Shown piece after piece: positions 5,830-13,225 of a DNA stretch of 64,000 bases. A program made the translations under genes and the position numbers. The notes beneath the pieces were generated by a model that worked only from the letters and a program-made list of their open reading frames with translations, was not told the origin of the DNA and did not search any database. How positions within the stretch are numbered: the first letter of the stretch is position 1; each line of letters opens with the position of its first letter. Source of the DNA: an uncultured bacterium (lineage in GTDB: Bacteria; Cyanobacteriota; Vampirovibrionia; Gastranaerophilales; Gastranaerophilaceae); the NCBI GenBank assembly GCA_948964545.1, contig CAREDV010000003.1, positions 123,377-187,376 of the forward strand, given 5' to 3'.

Positions 5830-6054
5830 TTATTTACCCTTTCCGTAGATATTGGTATTTGTTTAAAGGTTTTGGTTAGTCACTTCGCTTTTCTGTCATC
5901 CTGAGTTTCAGGATCTAATAAATGCTCGTTCCCGTTTTTTCCTTTCACATCTTCACAATAAACTTTTTTTCAGACATTTTCATTAGACTTTGTATTAATT
6001 AATTGTGCTTATACTATGCACTTTTGTGTAATAGAATAAACGGTTATGTTTGGT
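5830..6054. other. Gene-free control region of hsp20
   Basis: The stretch holds no convincing ORF. It contains a perfect hairpin ATCCTGA-GTT-TCAGGAT at 5898-5914, followed on the minus strand by GACAGAAAAGCGAAGTGAC, which has the look of a dispersed repeat element. An imperfect palindrome GTGCTTATACTATGCAC lies near 6007-6023. Either could affect hsp20 expression. Confidence 0.4.
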
Positions 6055-6104
6055 AAAATCACACAGTAGGCGATTTAGAAAGTGACAACAAACTTTAATA
6101 AGTC
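6055..6104 (-). repeat. 50-bp perfect inverted repeat, right arm
   Basis: Reverse complement of 5295-5344. It ends 41 bases before the D-lactate dehydrogenase start, so the cassette boundary lies within that gene's upstream region. Confidence 0.9.
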
Positions 6105-6145
6105 CCTGAAAAAGCCCAGTGGTAAAAAGAAAAGGAGGATACATA

Positions 6146-7165
6146 ATGGCAATAAAGATGTTAATATTTGATTTCCGCGACAGCGAGAAAAAGTTTTTTG
6201 AGGAAAACAAATTTGATAATTTTGATATAACTTTTTTTAAAGAGAGTTTGAATGAAGATACGGTGAACAATTTAACAGAAGAACAACTTGAGCATACAGC
6301 TGTAATAAGTGTTTTTATAGATTCGGAAGTTACTCAGGCGGTTATTGACAAGTTCAAGAATTTAAGAACTGTTTCCACACGTTCAACAGGTATTGATCAT
6401 ATTAATCACAGAGCATGTGTTGATAAAAATATTGATGTAATAAATGTTGGAAGTTACGGATCACGCTCTGTAGCTCAATACACTATGGGTTTAATGATTG
6501 CACTTATCAGAAAAATTATTCCTGCATCACGTTATGTATTAAATAAAGACAGAGCCTGCGATACATTTATCGGGCGTGATATTTCAAAGCTTACAATCGG
6601 TGTTGTTGGAACAGGCTCTATAGGTGCTGCTGTATGTAAACTTGCTCATGCTATGGGAATGAAAGTTTTGGCTTATGATTTGGTTCACAGGCAGGAACTT
6701 TTGGAAGAAGTTGAATATTTTGATTTTAATGAACTAATAAAACAATCTGATGTTATAACTTTGCATGTTCCGTATACAGGCGAAAATTATCATATGATTT
6801 CATCACAACAGTTTAAAATGATGAAAAAAGATGCTTATATAATAAACACTTCACGCGGAGAAATTCTTGATACTATTGCATTGTATGATGCAATAAATGC
6901 AAAAGAAATTGCAGGTGCTGGTTTAGATGTTGTTTCTTGTGAAACTTACAGTTTTAAATGCAATCAATTTTCGCAGCGTCTTGGTGAAGATATGATATGC
7001 ATGAAAGAAGCCGAAACAGTTGAAAAACTTGCGCTGATGCCTAATGTTATAATAACTCCGCATATTGCTTACGAAACTCAAGACGCCGTAGATTACCTTT
7101 TGGAGATGACTTTTAAAGGCATTCAGGACTGTATTCAGGGCGGAAGCAAGTTTAAAAATTTATGA
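6146..7165 (+). CDS. ldhA: D-lactate dehydrogenase, D-2-hydroxyacid dehydrogenase family
   Basis: A 339-residue NAD-dependent enzyme reducing pyruvate to D-lactate, a typical fermentative NADH sink. The Rossmann motif GVVGTGSIGAAVCKLAHAMG lies near residue 147. The catalytic triad is visible as Arg in INTSRGEILD, Glu in the GLDVVSCETY region and His in ITPHIAYET. The start at 6146 follows AAGGAGG; the frame to 6119 lacks such a site. The last six bases overlap the converging ubiE gene. Related 2-hydroxyacid dehydrogenases remain possible, but the overall pattern fits D-LDH. Confidence 0.88.
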   Translation: MAIKMLIFDFRDSEKKFFEENKFDNFDITFFKESLNEDTVNNLTEEQLEHTAVISVFIDSEVTQAVIDKFKNLRTVSTRSTGIDHINHRACVDKNIDVINVGSYGSRSVAQYTMGLMIALIRKIIPASRYVLNKDRACDTFIGRDISKLTIGVVGTGSIGAAVCKLAHAMGMKVLAYDLVHRQELLEEVEYFDFNELIKQSDVITLHVPYTGENYHMISSQQFKMMKKDAYIINTSRGEILDTIALYDAINAKEIAGAGLDVVSCETYSFKCNQFSQRLGEDMICMKEAETVEKLALMPNVIITPHIAYETQDAVDYLLEMTFKGIQDCIQGGSKFKNL

Positions 7166-7828
7166 TTTCATCATAATCTGTGAGGAGATTACCCCGAGAA
7201 GGTAATCTTCTCTTTTGTATAGCTTAAACCCTTTGCTTTCAAAATCTTTGATAAGTTCTGCAGGTATTGGGAAAATTTGTCTGGATTTTACCAGATAGTT
7301 GTAAGCGGGGGTATTATCTGTAAAACGTGATACAATTATCGGTGTGATTTTATCGTAAATTTTACTGATAATATTTTTTTCGCCAAAATCAAGGTGGAGA
7401 AATTTTCCGTTTGGTTTCAAAATTCTGTAAACTTCTTCTACGGCTTTTTCTGCGTTTTGAATATTTCTTAAACCAAATCCCATTGTTACAATGTCAAATG
7501 TGTTATCTTCGTAAGGCAGGCTTGTCGCATCGCCCTGAAAAAACTGCACATTCGGGTATTTGTCTTTTGCAATATCAATCATGTTTTCAGAAAAATCAAT
7601 TCCAGTAACGCAGGCTTCTGGCTGAATTTTTTTGATAAGTCCTGCCAAATCTCCTGTTCCTGTGCATAAATCAAGTACATTATCATGCGGTTTTAAGTTA
7701 AGTTTTTTAATGCAGTCTGATTTAATTATAGCATGAGTGCCGAATGACATAATATTATTTATCAAATCATATTTGTCAGCAATCATATTGAACATTGTGT
7801 GAATGGCTTGAGGATTTTTATCGTACAT
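7160..7828 (-). CDS. ubiE: Demethylmenaquinone methyltransferase, UbiE/MenG family
   Basis: A class I SAM-dependent methyltransferase of 222 residues, catalysing the last C-methylation in menaquinone (or ubiquinone) synthesis. Signatures are FNMIADKYDLINNIMSFG at the start, the SAM motif VLDLCTGTGDLAGLI, and the family motif TMGFGLRNIQNAEKAVEEVY. The start at 7828 has AAAGG 8 bases upstream; the listed upstream extension of 12 residues is not conserved-looking. It converges with ldhA. In a fermenter it implies at least some quinone use; no other men genes are in the window. Confidence 0.92.
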   Translation of the reverse strand: MYDKNPQAIHTMFNMIADKYDLINNIMSFGTHAIIKSDCIKKLNLKPHDNVLDLCTGTGDLAGLIKKIQPEACVTGIDFSENMIDIAKDKYPNVQFFQGDATSLPYEDNTFDIVTMGFGLRNIQNAEKAVEEVYRILKPNGKFLHLDFGEKNIISKIYDKITPIIVSRFTDNTPAYNYLVKSRQIFPIPAELIKDFESKGFKLYKREDYLLGVISSQIMMKS

Positions 7829-7875
7829 AATTGTAACCTTTTTGCTTAATTTTAATATTAACATATAATGAAATT

Positions 7876-9165
7876 ATGAACATAGCTTTTATACCTATTG
7901 ATAATCGTCCTGTCTGCTATACCTTGCCTGAGCAGATTTGCGCAATGAATGATGAAATAAATCTTTTTATTCCTGAGCGCGGAATGCTTGGCGGATTAAC
8001 AAAAATTGCTGATGTTGAGGGAATTTTTGAATGGTTTAAAGGACTTGAAAATATTGATGCGGTGGTAATGTGTCTTGATACAATTGCTTACGGCGGATTA
8101 ATCCCCTCGCGCCGTTCTGCTGATACATTTGAGCAGGTAAAAGAACGGGTGGAAAGATTTAAAAAATTGCTTGACGGTAAAAAAGTTTACGCTTTTTCAA
8201 GTATTATGCGAATTTCCAACAACAACATAAATCAAGAGGAAAAAGAATACTGGAGTGAATACGGCAAAAAAATTTTTGAATACTCATATAATCTCGATAA
8301 GTTTTCAACTGCTGAAAGTGATATTCCCGATGAGATTTTAAATGATTATCTTGAAACACGCAAAAGAAATTTTGAGATTAATAAGCTTTATTTAGATTGG
8401 AATTTAGATACTCTTGTATTCTCAAAAGATGACTGTGCAGAATTTGGGCTTAATGTTAAAGAAGCACGCGAGCTTGAAAAGCTCGGCGGGCTCACTAAAA
8501 CAGGCGCTGATGAAATCCCGTTGACACTCCTTGCACGTGCAGTAAACAAATCATTAAAAGTCGCTCCCATTTTCCTTGAACCAGAACATAAACACCGTAT
8601 TTCAAATTATGAGGATGTTTCAATTGAAAAATCAGTTCTAGGGCAGCTGGAACTTGCAGGATGCGAGGTCTGCGAGCCTGATAAAGCTGATATTTTGCTT
8701 TATGTGAACAATTTTGAAAACCATCAGGGTGAAATTGTCATGAAAGTTGATACAACACCCTTTACAGGTGACTGGCATGAACCCGATAAACCTTATATGA
8801 TTGCAGATGTAAGGTTTGCAAATGGATCAGATAATGCGTTTGTAGAAAAACTTTTTGAAGCGGGTTTGTGTGAGAATTTTTGCGGATATTCGGCGTGGAA
8901 CACTTCTGCAAATAGCCTCGGAAGTCTCATCTGCGGGGTGAAAATCAAAGCAGATAACAATGATGCTTTCAAAAGATTGCAGGTTGTTCGTTTTCTTGAT
9001 GACTGGGCTTATCAGGCAAATGTACGCCAAGCTGGCACTATGGATATAAAAGATTTGATGAAGCCTTTTGAGGATAGAATTTTTGAGCAATTAGGCGTAA
9101 AGTATAATGTCAATTATAGTTTCCCTTGGGACAGATTGTTTGAGGTGGAAGTTGAGCTTAGTTGA
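7876..9165 (+). CDS. DUF4127 family protein
   Basis: A 429-residue soluble protein. The N-terminal block (MNIAFIPIDNRPVCYTLPEQ, then PERGMLGGLTKIADVEGIFEW and CLDTIAYGGLIPSRRS) is characteristic of DUF4127, a family of unknown function. There is no signal peptide. It is divergent from ubiE with less than 50 bases between starts, and overlaps the following MntP-like gene by 14 bases, suggesting co-transcription. Family assignment is from memory of its N-terminal signature. Confidence 0.85.
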   Translation: MNIAFIPIDNRPVCYTLPEQICAMNDEINLFIPERGMLGGLTKIADVEGIFEWFKGLENIDAVVMCLDTIAYGGLIPSRRSADTFEQVKERVERFKKLLDGKKVYAFSSIMRISNNNINQEEKEYWSEYGKKIFEYSYNLDKFSTAESDIPDEILNDYLETRKRNFEINKLYLDWNLDTLVFSKDDCAEFGLNVKEARELEKLGGLTKTGADEIPLTLLARAVNKSLKVAPIFLEPEHKHRISNYEDVSIEKSVLGQLELAGCEVCEPDKADILLYVNNFENHQGEIVMKVDTTPFTGDWHEPDKPYMIADVRFANGSDNAFVEKLFEAGLCENFCGYSAWNTSANSLGSLICGVKIKADNNDAFKRLQVVRFLDDWAYQANVRQAGTMDIKDLMKPFEDRIFEQLGVKYNVNYSFPWDRLFEVEVELS

Positions 9166-9691
9166 AATTGTAGCACTTGCGATTGCACTCGGGATTGATT
9201 GTATGGTTGTTTCTTTTTCACAAGGTTTGGTTTTAAATTCCAACCGTCTGAAAAATTCGTTTGTGCTTGCCGTGACTATGGGATTTTGTCAGGGGATAAT
9301 GCCTGTTTTTGCTTATTTTGGAACAGAAATGATAAGTAAATATATTGCACCTTACAGCAAATGGCTTGTGTTTGCAATTTTTATGGCACTGGGGGTTAAG
9401 TTTATATATGAGGCTTTTCAGCAAAAAGAAGAAAATGTTTGCTGTATTGATTTGAGATGTCTTATGGCAATGGGAATTGCAACAAGTATTGATGCTTTTG
9501 CATCGGGAATTACTCTCAAACTCACACAAACGCCGCTTATGCTTTCTGCTTTAATAATCGGTTTAATGTCATTTTGGATGTCAGCTAAGGGTTTTTGGCT
9601 TGCCGTATTTTTTTATAAGCTTCCATCAAAATTTCTGGAAATTTTTGGCGGTTTAATACTTATTGTTATGGCAATTAGGGCATGTGTTTAA
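9152..9691 (+). CDS. mntP: MntP-like manganese efflux pump
   Basis: About 179 residues with six hydrophobic segments in two repeats. Each repeat carries a membrane Asp motif: VALAIALGIDCMVVSFSQG and MGIATSIDAFASGITL, matching the DUF204/MntP duplication. MntP exports Mn(II) across the inner membrane. I prefer the TTG at 9152 (preceded by GAGGTGG), since it places the first helix at the N terminus as in the family; the ATG at 9107 would add 15 residues lying inside the DUF4127 gene. No Mn riboswitch (yybP-ykoY) is visible upstream. Confidence 0.85.
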   Translation: MSLVEIVALAIALGIDCMVVSFSQGLVLNSNRLKNSFVLAVTMGFCQGIMPVFAYFGTEMISKYIAPYSKWLVFAIFMALGVKFIYEAFQQKEENVCCIDLRCLMAMGIATSIDAFASGITLKLTQTPLMLSALIIGLMSFWMSAKGFWLAVFFYKLPSKFLEIFGGLILIVMAIRACV

Positions 9692-9870
9692 ATGTTTTAC
9701 AATTCTTAATACGTATTAAAATCATGGAAACGCATGCCATGAGCATGATTTCATGTTTTAAATTCTCTAAACCAGTCAATAGCTTTATCTTTAGCATGAT
9801 TGACTTTTGAAAACGGCTGTATTGCTTGCGATTAAAGGGTTTGTTACAAAAATTCACAATAACATGTCCT
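9692..9870. other. Intergenic stretch without a convincing gene
   Basis: A weak minus-strand frame exists here, but it has no ribosome site and an unlikely composition. Short inverted repeats around GCATGCCATGAGCATG are present. Nothing else is supported. Confidence 0.4.
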
Positions 9871-9874
9871 GACC

Positions 9875-9902
9875 TTGAAATAATTTTCTGATTTTTTATA
9901 AT
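9875..9902 (+). promoter_or_regulatory. Strong promoter before the structured leader
   Basis: TTGAAA (9875-9880) and TATAAT (9897-9902) with a 16-base spacer. The expected start near 9909 gives an untranslated leader of about 155 bases before the next gene. Confidence 0.7.
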
Positions 9903-9908
9903 TAAATT

Positions 9909-10064
9909 ATAGAGAGGTGAAACACCTCACTAATGGGGCTTGGGGCGAAACCGAGGTGATGAATTGGAGCTTTTTGAGTGCCAATTACAAAGTTTAGTCA
10001 TGGCTGCCATACTTGGGTAAGATATTTTAATTGGAGATTTTATAAATTGTTTAGAAGTAGGGAT
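9909..10064 (+). ncRNA. Structured leader RNA of unknown type
   Basis: The leader begins with a perfect hairpin GAGGTG-AAA-CACCTC (9914-9928). A second GAGGTG at 9953-9958 could compete for the same CACCTC strand, giving two exclusive folds. A further stem AATTGG...CCAATT spans 9962-9986. The conserved cores of riboswitch classes I know are not visible. It may be a cis-regulator of the Cys-rich gene or a separate small RNA. Confidence 0.45.
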
Positions 10065-10268
10065 ATGGGCAGAGCAGTTGCGGTTAGAAGATGGACGCCG
10101 ACTGCGTTGGAATGTTATAAAAGAGGATGTAATTGCGAGGGATGTTTTTATAGAGATTTCTTCAGCGGTTCTTCTCAAAAATGCCAGATGAAAGCATCTG
10201 TGCTTGAACTTGTAAGAGTTATCGGAACTCCTAATGTAGAATTACAGCAATTCATTATCGAAGATTAA
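10065..10268 (+). CDS. Cys-rich small protein, 67 residues
   Basis: The protein starts MGRAVAVRRWTPTALECYKR and has a cysteine cluster C-x4-C-x-C-x2-C followed 12 residues later by another Cys, then a helix (MKASVLELVRVIG). Such spacing suggests a zinc or iron-sulfur binding knuckle. The ATG at 10065 follows TAGGGA. The longer frame from 9978 would run through the structured leader and is less likely. It lies 71 bases before hpf, which has its own promoter. I do not recognise a named family; the arrangement looks like a conserved lineage protein. Confidence 0.7.
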   Translation: MGRAVAVRRWTPTALECYKRGCNCEGCFYRDFFSGSSQKCQMKASVLELVRVIGTPNVELQQFIIED

Positions 10269-10281
10269 CGTAAAAAAGGAC

Positions 10282-10310
10282 TTTAAATTTTCCGATATAT
10301 GTGCTATAAT
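10282..10310 (+). promoter_or_regulatory. Promoter of hpf
   Basis: TTTAAA (10282-10287) and TATAAT (10305-10310) with a 17-base spacer. Confidence 0.65.
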
Positions 10311-10339
10311 ATAAAAGCATTATGTTATAGGAGGTTCAC

Positions 10340-10696
10340 ATGCACATTCACGTTAACGGAAGAAACATTGAAATCACTGACGCTATCAAAGCTTATGTGA
10401 AAGAAAAAATCGGTAAAGTAGTTAATCACTATGACCAAATTCAAGCAATTGACGTTGTTTTGTCAGTTATTAAAAATCCGTCAGCTTCCGGGAAACACGT
10501 AGCTGAAGTAAGCTGTAAATTGAATTCAGGAGAGGTTATTCGTTGTGAAGAATCAGCTGATTCTATGTATGAAAGCATTGACTTGTTAGCTGATAAACTC
10601 GACAGACAAGTTAAAAAATTCAAAGAAAAAAGCTTAAGTTCAGACAAAGCTTCTATCAGAACAGAAGTTCAGGAAGAAGCGGTTGTAGAAGAATAA
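10340..10696 (+). CDS. hpf: Ribosome hibernation promoting factor, short form
   Basis: A 118-residue HPF/RaiA (S30AE) protein that binds the 30S subunit in slow growth and blocks mRNA and tRNA sites. The fold signature is visible: MHIHVNGRNIEITDAIKAYV, then the beta strand with IDVVLSVIKN and the helix SMYESIDLLADKLDRQVKKF. It ends after a short acidic tail without the C-terminal dimerisation domain of long HPF, so it is the short form. A good Shine-Dalgarno site (AGGAGG) precedes the ATG, and it has its own promoter and terminator. Confidence 0.95.
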   Translation: MHIHVNGRNIEITDAIKAYVKEKIGKVVNHYDQIQAIDVVLSVIKNPSASGKHVAEVSCKLNSGEVIRCEESADSMYESIDLLADKLDRQVKKFKEKSLSSDKASIRTEVQEEAVVEE

Positions 10697-10703
10697 ATTC
10701 AAA

Positions 10704-10727
10704 AGGGTGTCGTGAGACACCTTTTTT
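10704..10727 (+). terminator. Intrinsic terminator of hpf
   Basis: GGTGTC-GTGA-GACACC followed by six T residues. Confidence 0.9.
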
Positions 10728-10738
10728 AAGGTCAAAAG

Positions 10739-11524
10739 ATGATAAATAATAAAAAAGTAGTTGTAATAATGCCCGCGTATAATGCGGAAAAAACTCTTAA
10801 ACAAACCTATGACGAAATCTACAAGGATTTTGTCGATGAGGTTATTCTTGTTGATGATAATTCGCAGGATAATACCAAACTTGTGTCTAAAGAATTGAAT
10901 ATTACAACTATTGTACACAAGGAAAATAAGGGTTACGGCGGAAATCAGAAATCCTGCTATAAAGCAGCGCTCAAAGCAGGCGCTGATATAGTCGTAATGC
11001 TTCACCCTGATTATCAATATACCCCAAAACTTATCCCTGCGATAGTTTCAATGATGGCTTTCGGTCAGTATGATGCAGTTCTGGCATCTCGCATGCTCGG
11101 AAATTCTGCACTTAAAGGCGGAATGCCTTTGTATAAATTTATTGCAAATAAATTTTTAACAGGGTTTGAAAACTTCTTTACAGGTGAAAAACTGTCAGAA
11201 TATCACACGGGCTTTAGAGGGTTCACGAAAGAGGTTTTGGAAAATTTACCGCTAGGTGAATGTGATGATGATTTTATTTTTGATAACGAAATGATTGCGC
11301 TTTTGTTCTTTAATAATTACAAAATAGGCGAAGTTTCCTGTCCTACAAAGTATTTTAAAGAAGCATCATCAATAAACTTTGTCCGTTCATGCAAATACGG
11401 ACTTGGCGTGTTGGCTGTCAGTTTGAAATACCGCTTTGCAAAATGGGGGTTAAAATCAAAGATATTTAAACCTGAGGCCAAAAAGTTGGATTTAGATACA
11501 GAGATAGAATATTATTTTAAGTAA
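10739..11524 (+). CDS. Glycosyltransferase family 2, dolichyl-phosphate mannose synthase-like
   Basis: A 261-residue GT-A fold enzyme. The nucleotide-sugar site is seen in VVVIMPAYNAEKTL, the metal-binding acid motif in ILVDDNSQDNT, and the acceptor region in VMLHPDYQYTPKLI. No transmembrane helices follow, as in the soluble DPM1-like subgroup, which transfers a sugar to a lipid phosphate carrier at the inner face of the membrane. The substrate is not determined. The last 8 bases overlap a converging small gene. Confidence 0.88.
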   Translation: MINNKKVVVIMPAYNAEKTLKQTYDEIYKDFVDEVILVDDNSQDNTKLVSKELNITTIVHKENKGYGGNQKSCYKAALKAGADIVVMLHPDYQYTPKLIPAIVSMMAFGQYDAVLASRMLGNSALKGGMPLYKFIANKFLTGFENFFTGEKLSEYHTGFRGFTKEVLENLPLGECDDDFIFDNEMIALLFFNNYKIGEVSCPTKYFKEASSINFVRSCKYGLGVLAVSLKYRFAKWGLKSKIFKPEAKKLDLDTEIEYYFK

Positions 11525-11708
11525 TTTTTTTAAACACCAAGTCATATCCTAATGCGTCCAGGATTTGTTGTGCATCTGAAAAGCGTATTTTGTCTTCATC
11601 AAATCTTTTTTGAAGTTTTTGGGGCTGTGTAGAAATTAGTGGTGCGATTTGTTCGATTGTCATGTTGTGTTTTTGCATAATGTTTAGTAGTTGTTGTTTT
11701 GTGTTCAT
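11517..11708 (-). CDS. Small HTH-like regulator, 63 residues
   Basis: The sequence fits a compact phage-type HTH: MTIEQIAPLISTQPQKLQKR followed by a DAQQILDALGYDLVFKK ending. The C-terminal LGYDxxFKK motif also ends the 69-residue protein at 45208-45417, so the two belong to one small family. It converges with the glycosyltransferase and is divergent from another XRE gene 57 bases away. Targets are unknown. Confidence 0.65.
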   Translation of the reverse strand: MNTKQQLLNIMQKHNMTIEQIAPLISTQPQKLQKRFDEDKIRFSDAQQILDALGYDLVFKKIT

Positions 11709-11765
11709 AATAATCCGTACTCATTGTCAGTTCCAATGGGTTAATATTATCATTAAAATAAATAT

Positions 11766-11975
11766 ATGACAAATAGTACGATAAATAATGTTTACAAAAA
11801 TATAAAAAATGTACGTATGGCAAGAAATTATACGCAATTGGAATTTGCAGAATTGACCGGATTGTCTGTGGATTATATTTCTTTGATTGAGAATGGGAAA
11901 CGTACACCTAGTTTGAAATGTTTGTTTAAAATTGCAGAAAAGTTGGAAATTGATGCGTATAAACTACTAATATAA
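11766..11975 (+). CDS. XRE-family HTH regulator, 69 residues
   Basis: A single Cro/C1 HTH domain occupying nearly the whole protein. The motif ARNYTQLEFAELTGLSVDYI then SLIENGKRTPSLKCLFKIAE is textbook for the family. No sensing domain is attached. It is divergent from the small LGYD-type regulator, with an AT-rich gap of 57 bases likely holding both promoters, and has its own terminator. Confidence 0.9.
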   Translation: MTNSTINNVYKNIKNVRMARNYTQLEFAELTGLSVDYISLIENGKRTPSLKCLFKIAEKLEIDAYKLLI

Positions 11976-12005
11976 AAAACGACCTCTAACTGAGGTCGTT
12001 TTTTT
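11975..12005 (+). terminator. Intrinsic terminator after the XRE gene
   Basis: AAAAACGACCTC-TAACT-GAGGTCGTTTTT with a T run; the A run on the left also allows use from the other side. Confidence 0.9.
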
Positions 12006-12030
12006 ATTTAATCCTTTTTGTTTTTTTTCG

Positions 12031-12077
12031 CCTACTTTGATATTTTTCCAACACCCAATGTGGCGGGGGCTACGCCC
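12031..12077. other. GC-rich hairpin next to the HEAT-repeat gene
   Basis: GGGGC-TAC-GCCCC sits within a GC-rich patch unlike the surrounding AT-rich DNA. There is no T run. It may stabilise the 3' end of the HEAT-repeat mRNA or be part of a dispersed repeat. Confidence 0.35.
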
Positions 12078-12935
12078 CTACATAACGTTAGCAGGTTTCT
12101 TTTGAGCTGTAGCACCCGGAATTGACTGCCAGTTTGCTGCCATGATTTTTTTGAATGATTTCAAAGCAGTGTCTTCCAATTCGCCGAGTTCTTCTGCTTC
12201 CATAATCAATTCTCTCAATGGTAACAATGCTCTTTGATCTCTAAGAACACCCAATGCAGCTGCTGCACCTGCTCTTACTAATTCATTTTCTGAACGGTTT
12301 TTCATAACGTCAATCAATGCGGGAACTGCTTTTGTATCGTTCAATTTACCCAATGAAGTTACTGCATAAATTCTAACGTTTACCCATTCGTCATACAACA
12401 TATTAATTACTTTATCAACAGCTTTTTTATTGCCGATTTCACCCAAAGCGCGGGTTGCATCGCATCTTACGTTAACTTTTTCATGGTCTAATGATTCCAT
12501 TAATGCATCAGTTGCAACATCGCCGATTTCAATTAATGCATCAGTTGCAGTAATACAAACTTGAGGGTTTTCGTCATTTAATGCTTCTACCAAAGGTTCA
12601 ACAACGATTTCACCGCCTAAACGTCCTAATGCGCGAGCTGCACGAACTCTAACGTCAACGTTTCTGTCTTCGCGTAATGATTCAATCAAGTGAATTGTAG
12701 CTTTGCAATCGCCAAGTTCGCCAAGTGCGCGTGCTGCATAAAGTCTTACAGAACCGTTTTTGTCATGTTTCAAAACTTCAATTAATGGTTCAACGGCTTT
12801 TGAATCACCCATTTCGCCAAGAACACGTGCTGCATTATATCTGACTTTTTCAGAATTGCTTGTTTTCAAATCAACTAATAATTCATCAAAAGATTTTTTA
12901 ACTTGTTTCTTCTTGCTGTTCACACTAATTGTCAT
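12078..12935 (-). CDS. HEAT-repeat (PBS-lyase type) scaffold protein
   Basis: A 285-residue protein made of about seven repeats of some 31 residues. Typical units are VRYNAARVLGEMGDSKAVEP, VRLYAARALGELGDCKATIH and VRVRAARALGRLGGEIVVEP. They match the short HEAT/EZ-HEAT family, common in cyanobacteria for phycobilisome lyases and as protein-binding scaffolds. No catalytic motif and no phycobiliprotein genes are present, so a binding role is more likely. The start at 12935 follows GGAGG; the seven-residue extension upstream lacks a site. Confidence 0.88.
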   Translation of the reverse strand: MTISVNSKKKQVKKSFDELLVDLKTSNSEKVRYNAARVLGEMGDSKAVEPLIEVLKHDKNGSVRLYAARALGELGDCKATIHLIESLREDRNVDVRVRAARALGRLGGEIVVEPLVEALNDENPQVCITATDALIEIGDVATDALMESLDHEKVNVRCDATRALGEIGNKKAVDKVINMLYDEWVNVRIYAVTSLGKLNDTKAVPALIDVMKNRSENELVRAGAAAALGVLRDQRALLPLRELIMEAEELGELEDTALKSFKKIMAANWQSIPGATAQKKPANVM

Positions 12936-13225
12936 TAAATTTTTCCTCCGACACAATATGATATTCCACTACACTTATTTATAAAAAATTTTGTGAATAA
13001 AATATTGCCTTTTTTACCTACTTTTGTTAATTTTTTTTAACAATCTGTTAAGTGCAGTTATTTTTTTAAGGGTAAAACTAACACTTTATATTACCAATAT
13101 AACATATTTTTTATATTTTGTGTTAAATCGGAACGAAATTTGTAAAAAATGGTATGTTTGTTTTTTTAAAATTTGCGCTCTTTCAATTATATTAGAGCAA
13201 AATTTTTCATAAAAATTCACAATTA

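Noticed and set aside
9675..9857. 60-residue minus-strand frame after mntP
   Set aside because: No ribosome site, no promoter, overlap with mntP and unlikely composition.
9909..10064. Manganese riboswitch for mntP
   Set aside because: It lies downstream of mntP, and the yybP-ykoY core motif is absent.
11599..11907. 102-residue minus-strand frame
   Set aside because: It overlaps two better-supported HTH genes and has no family signature.
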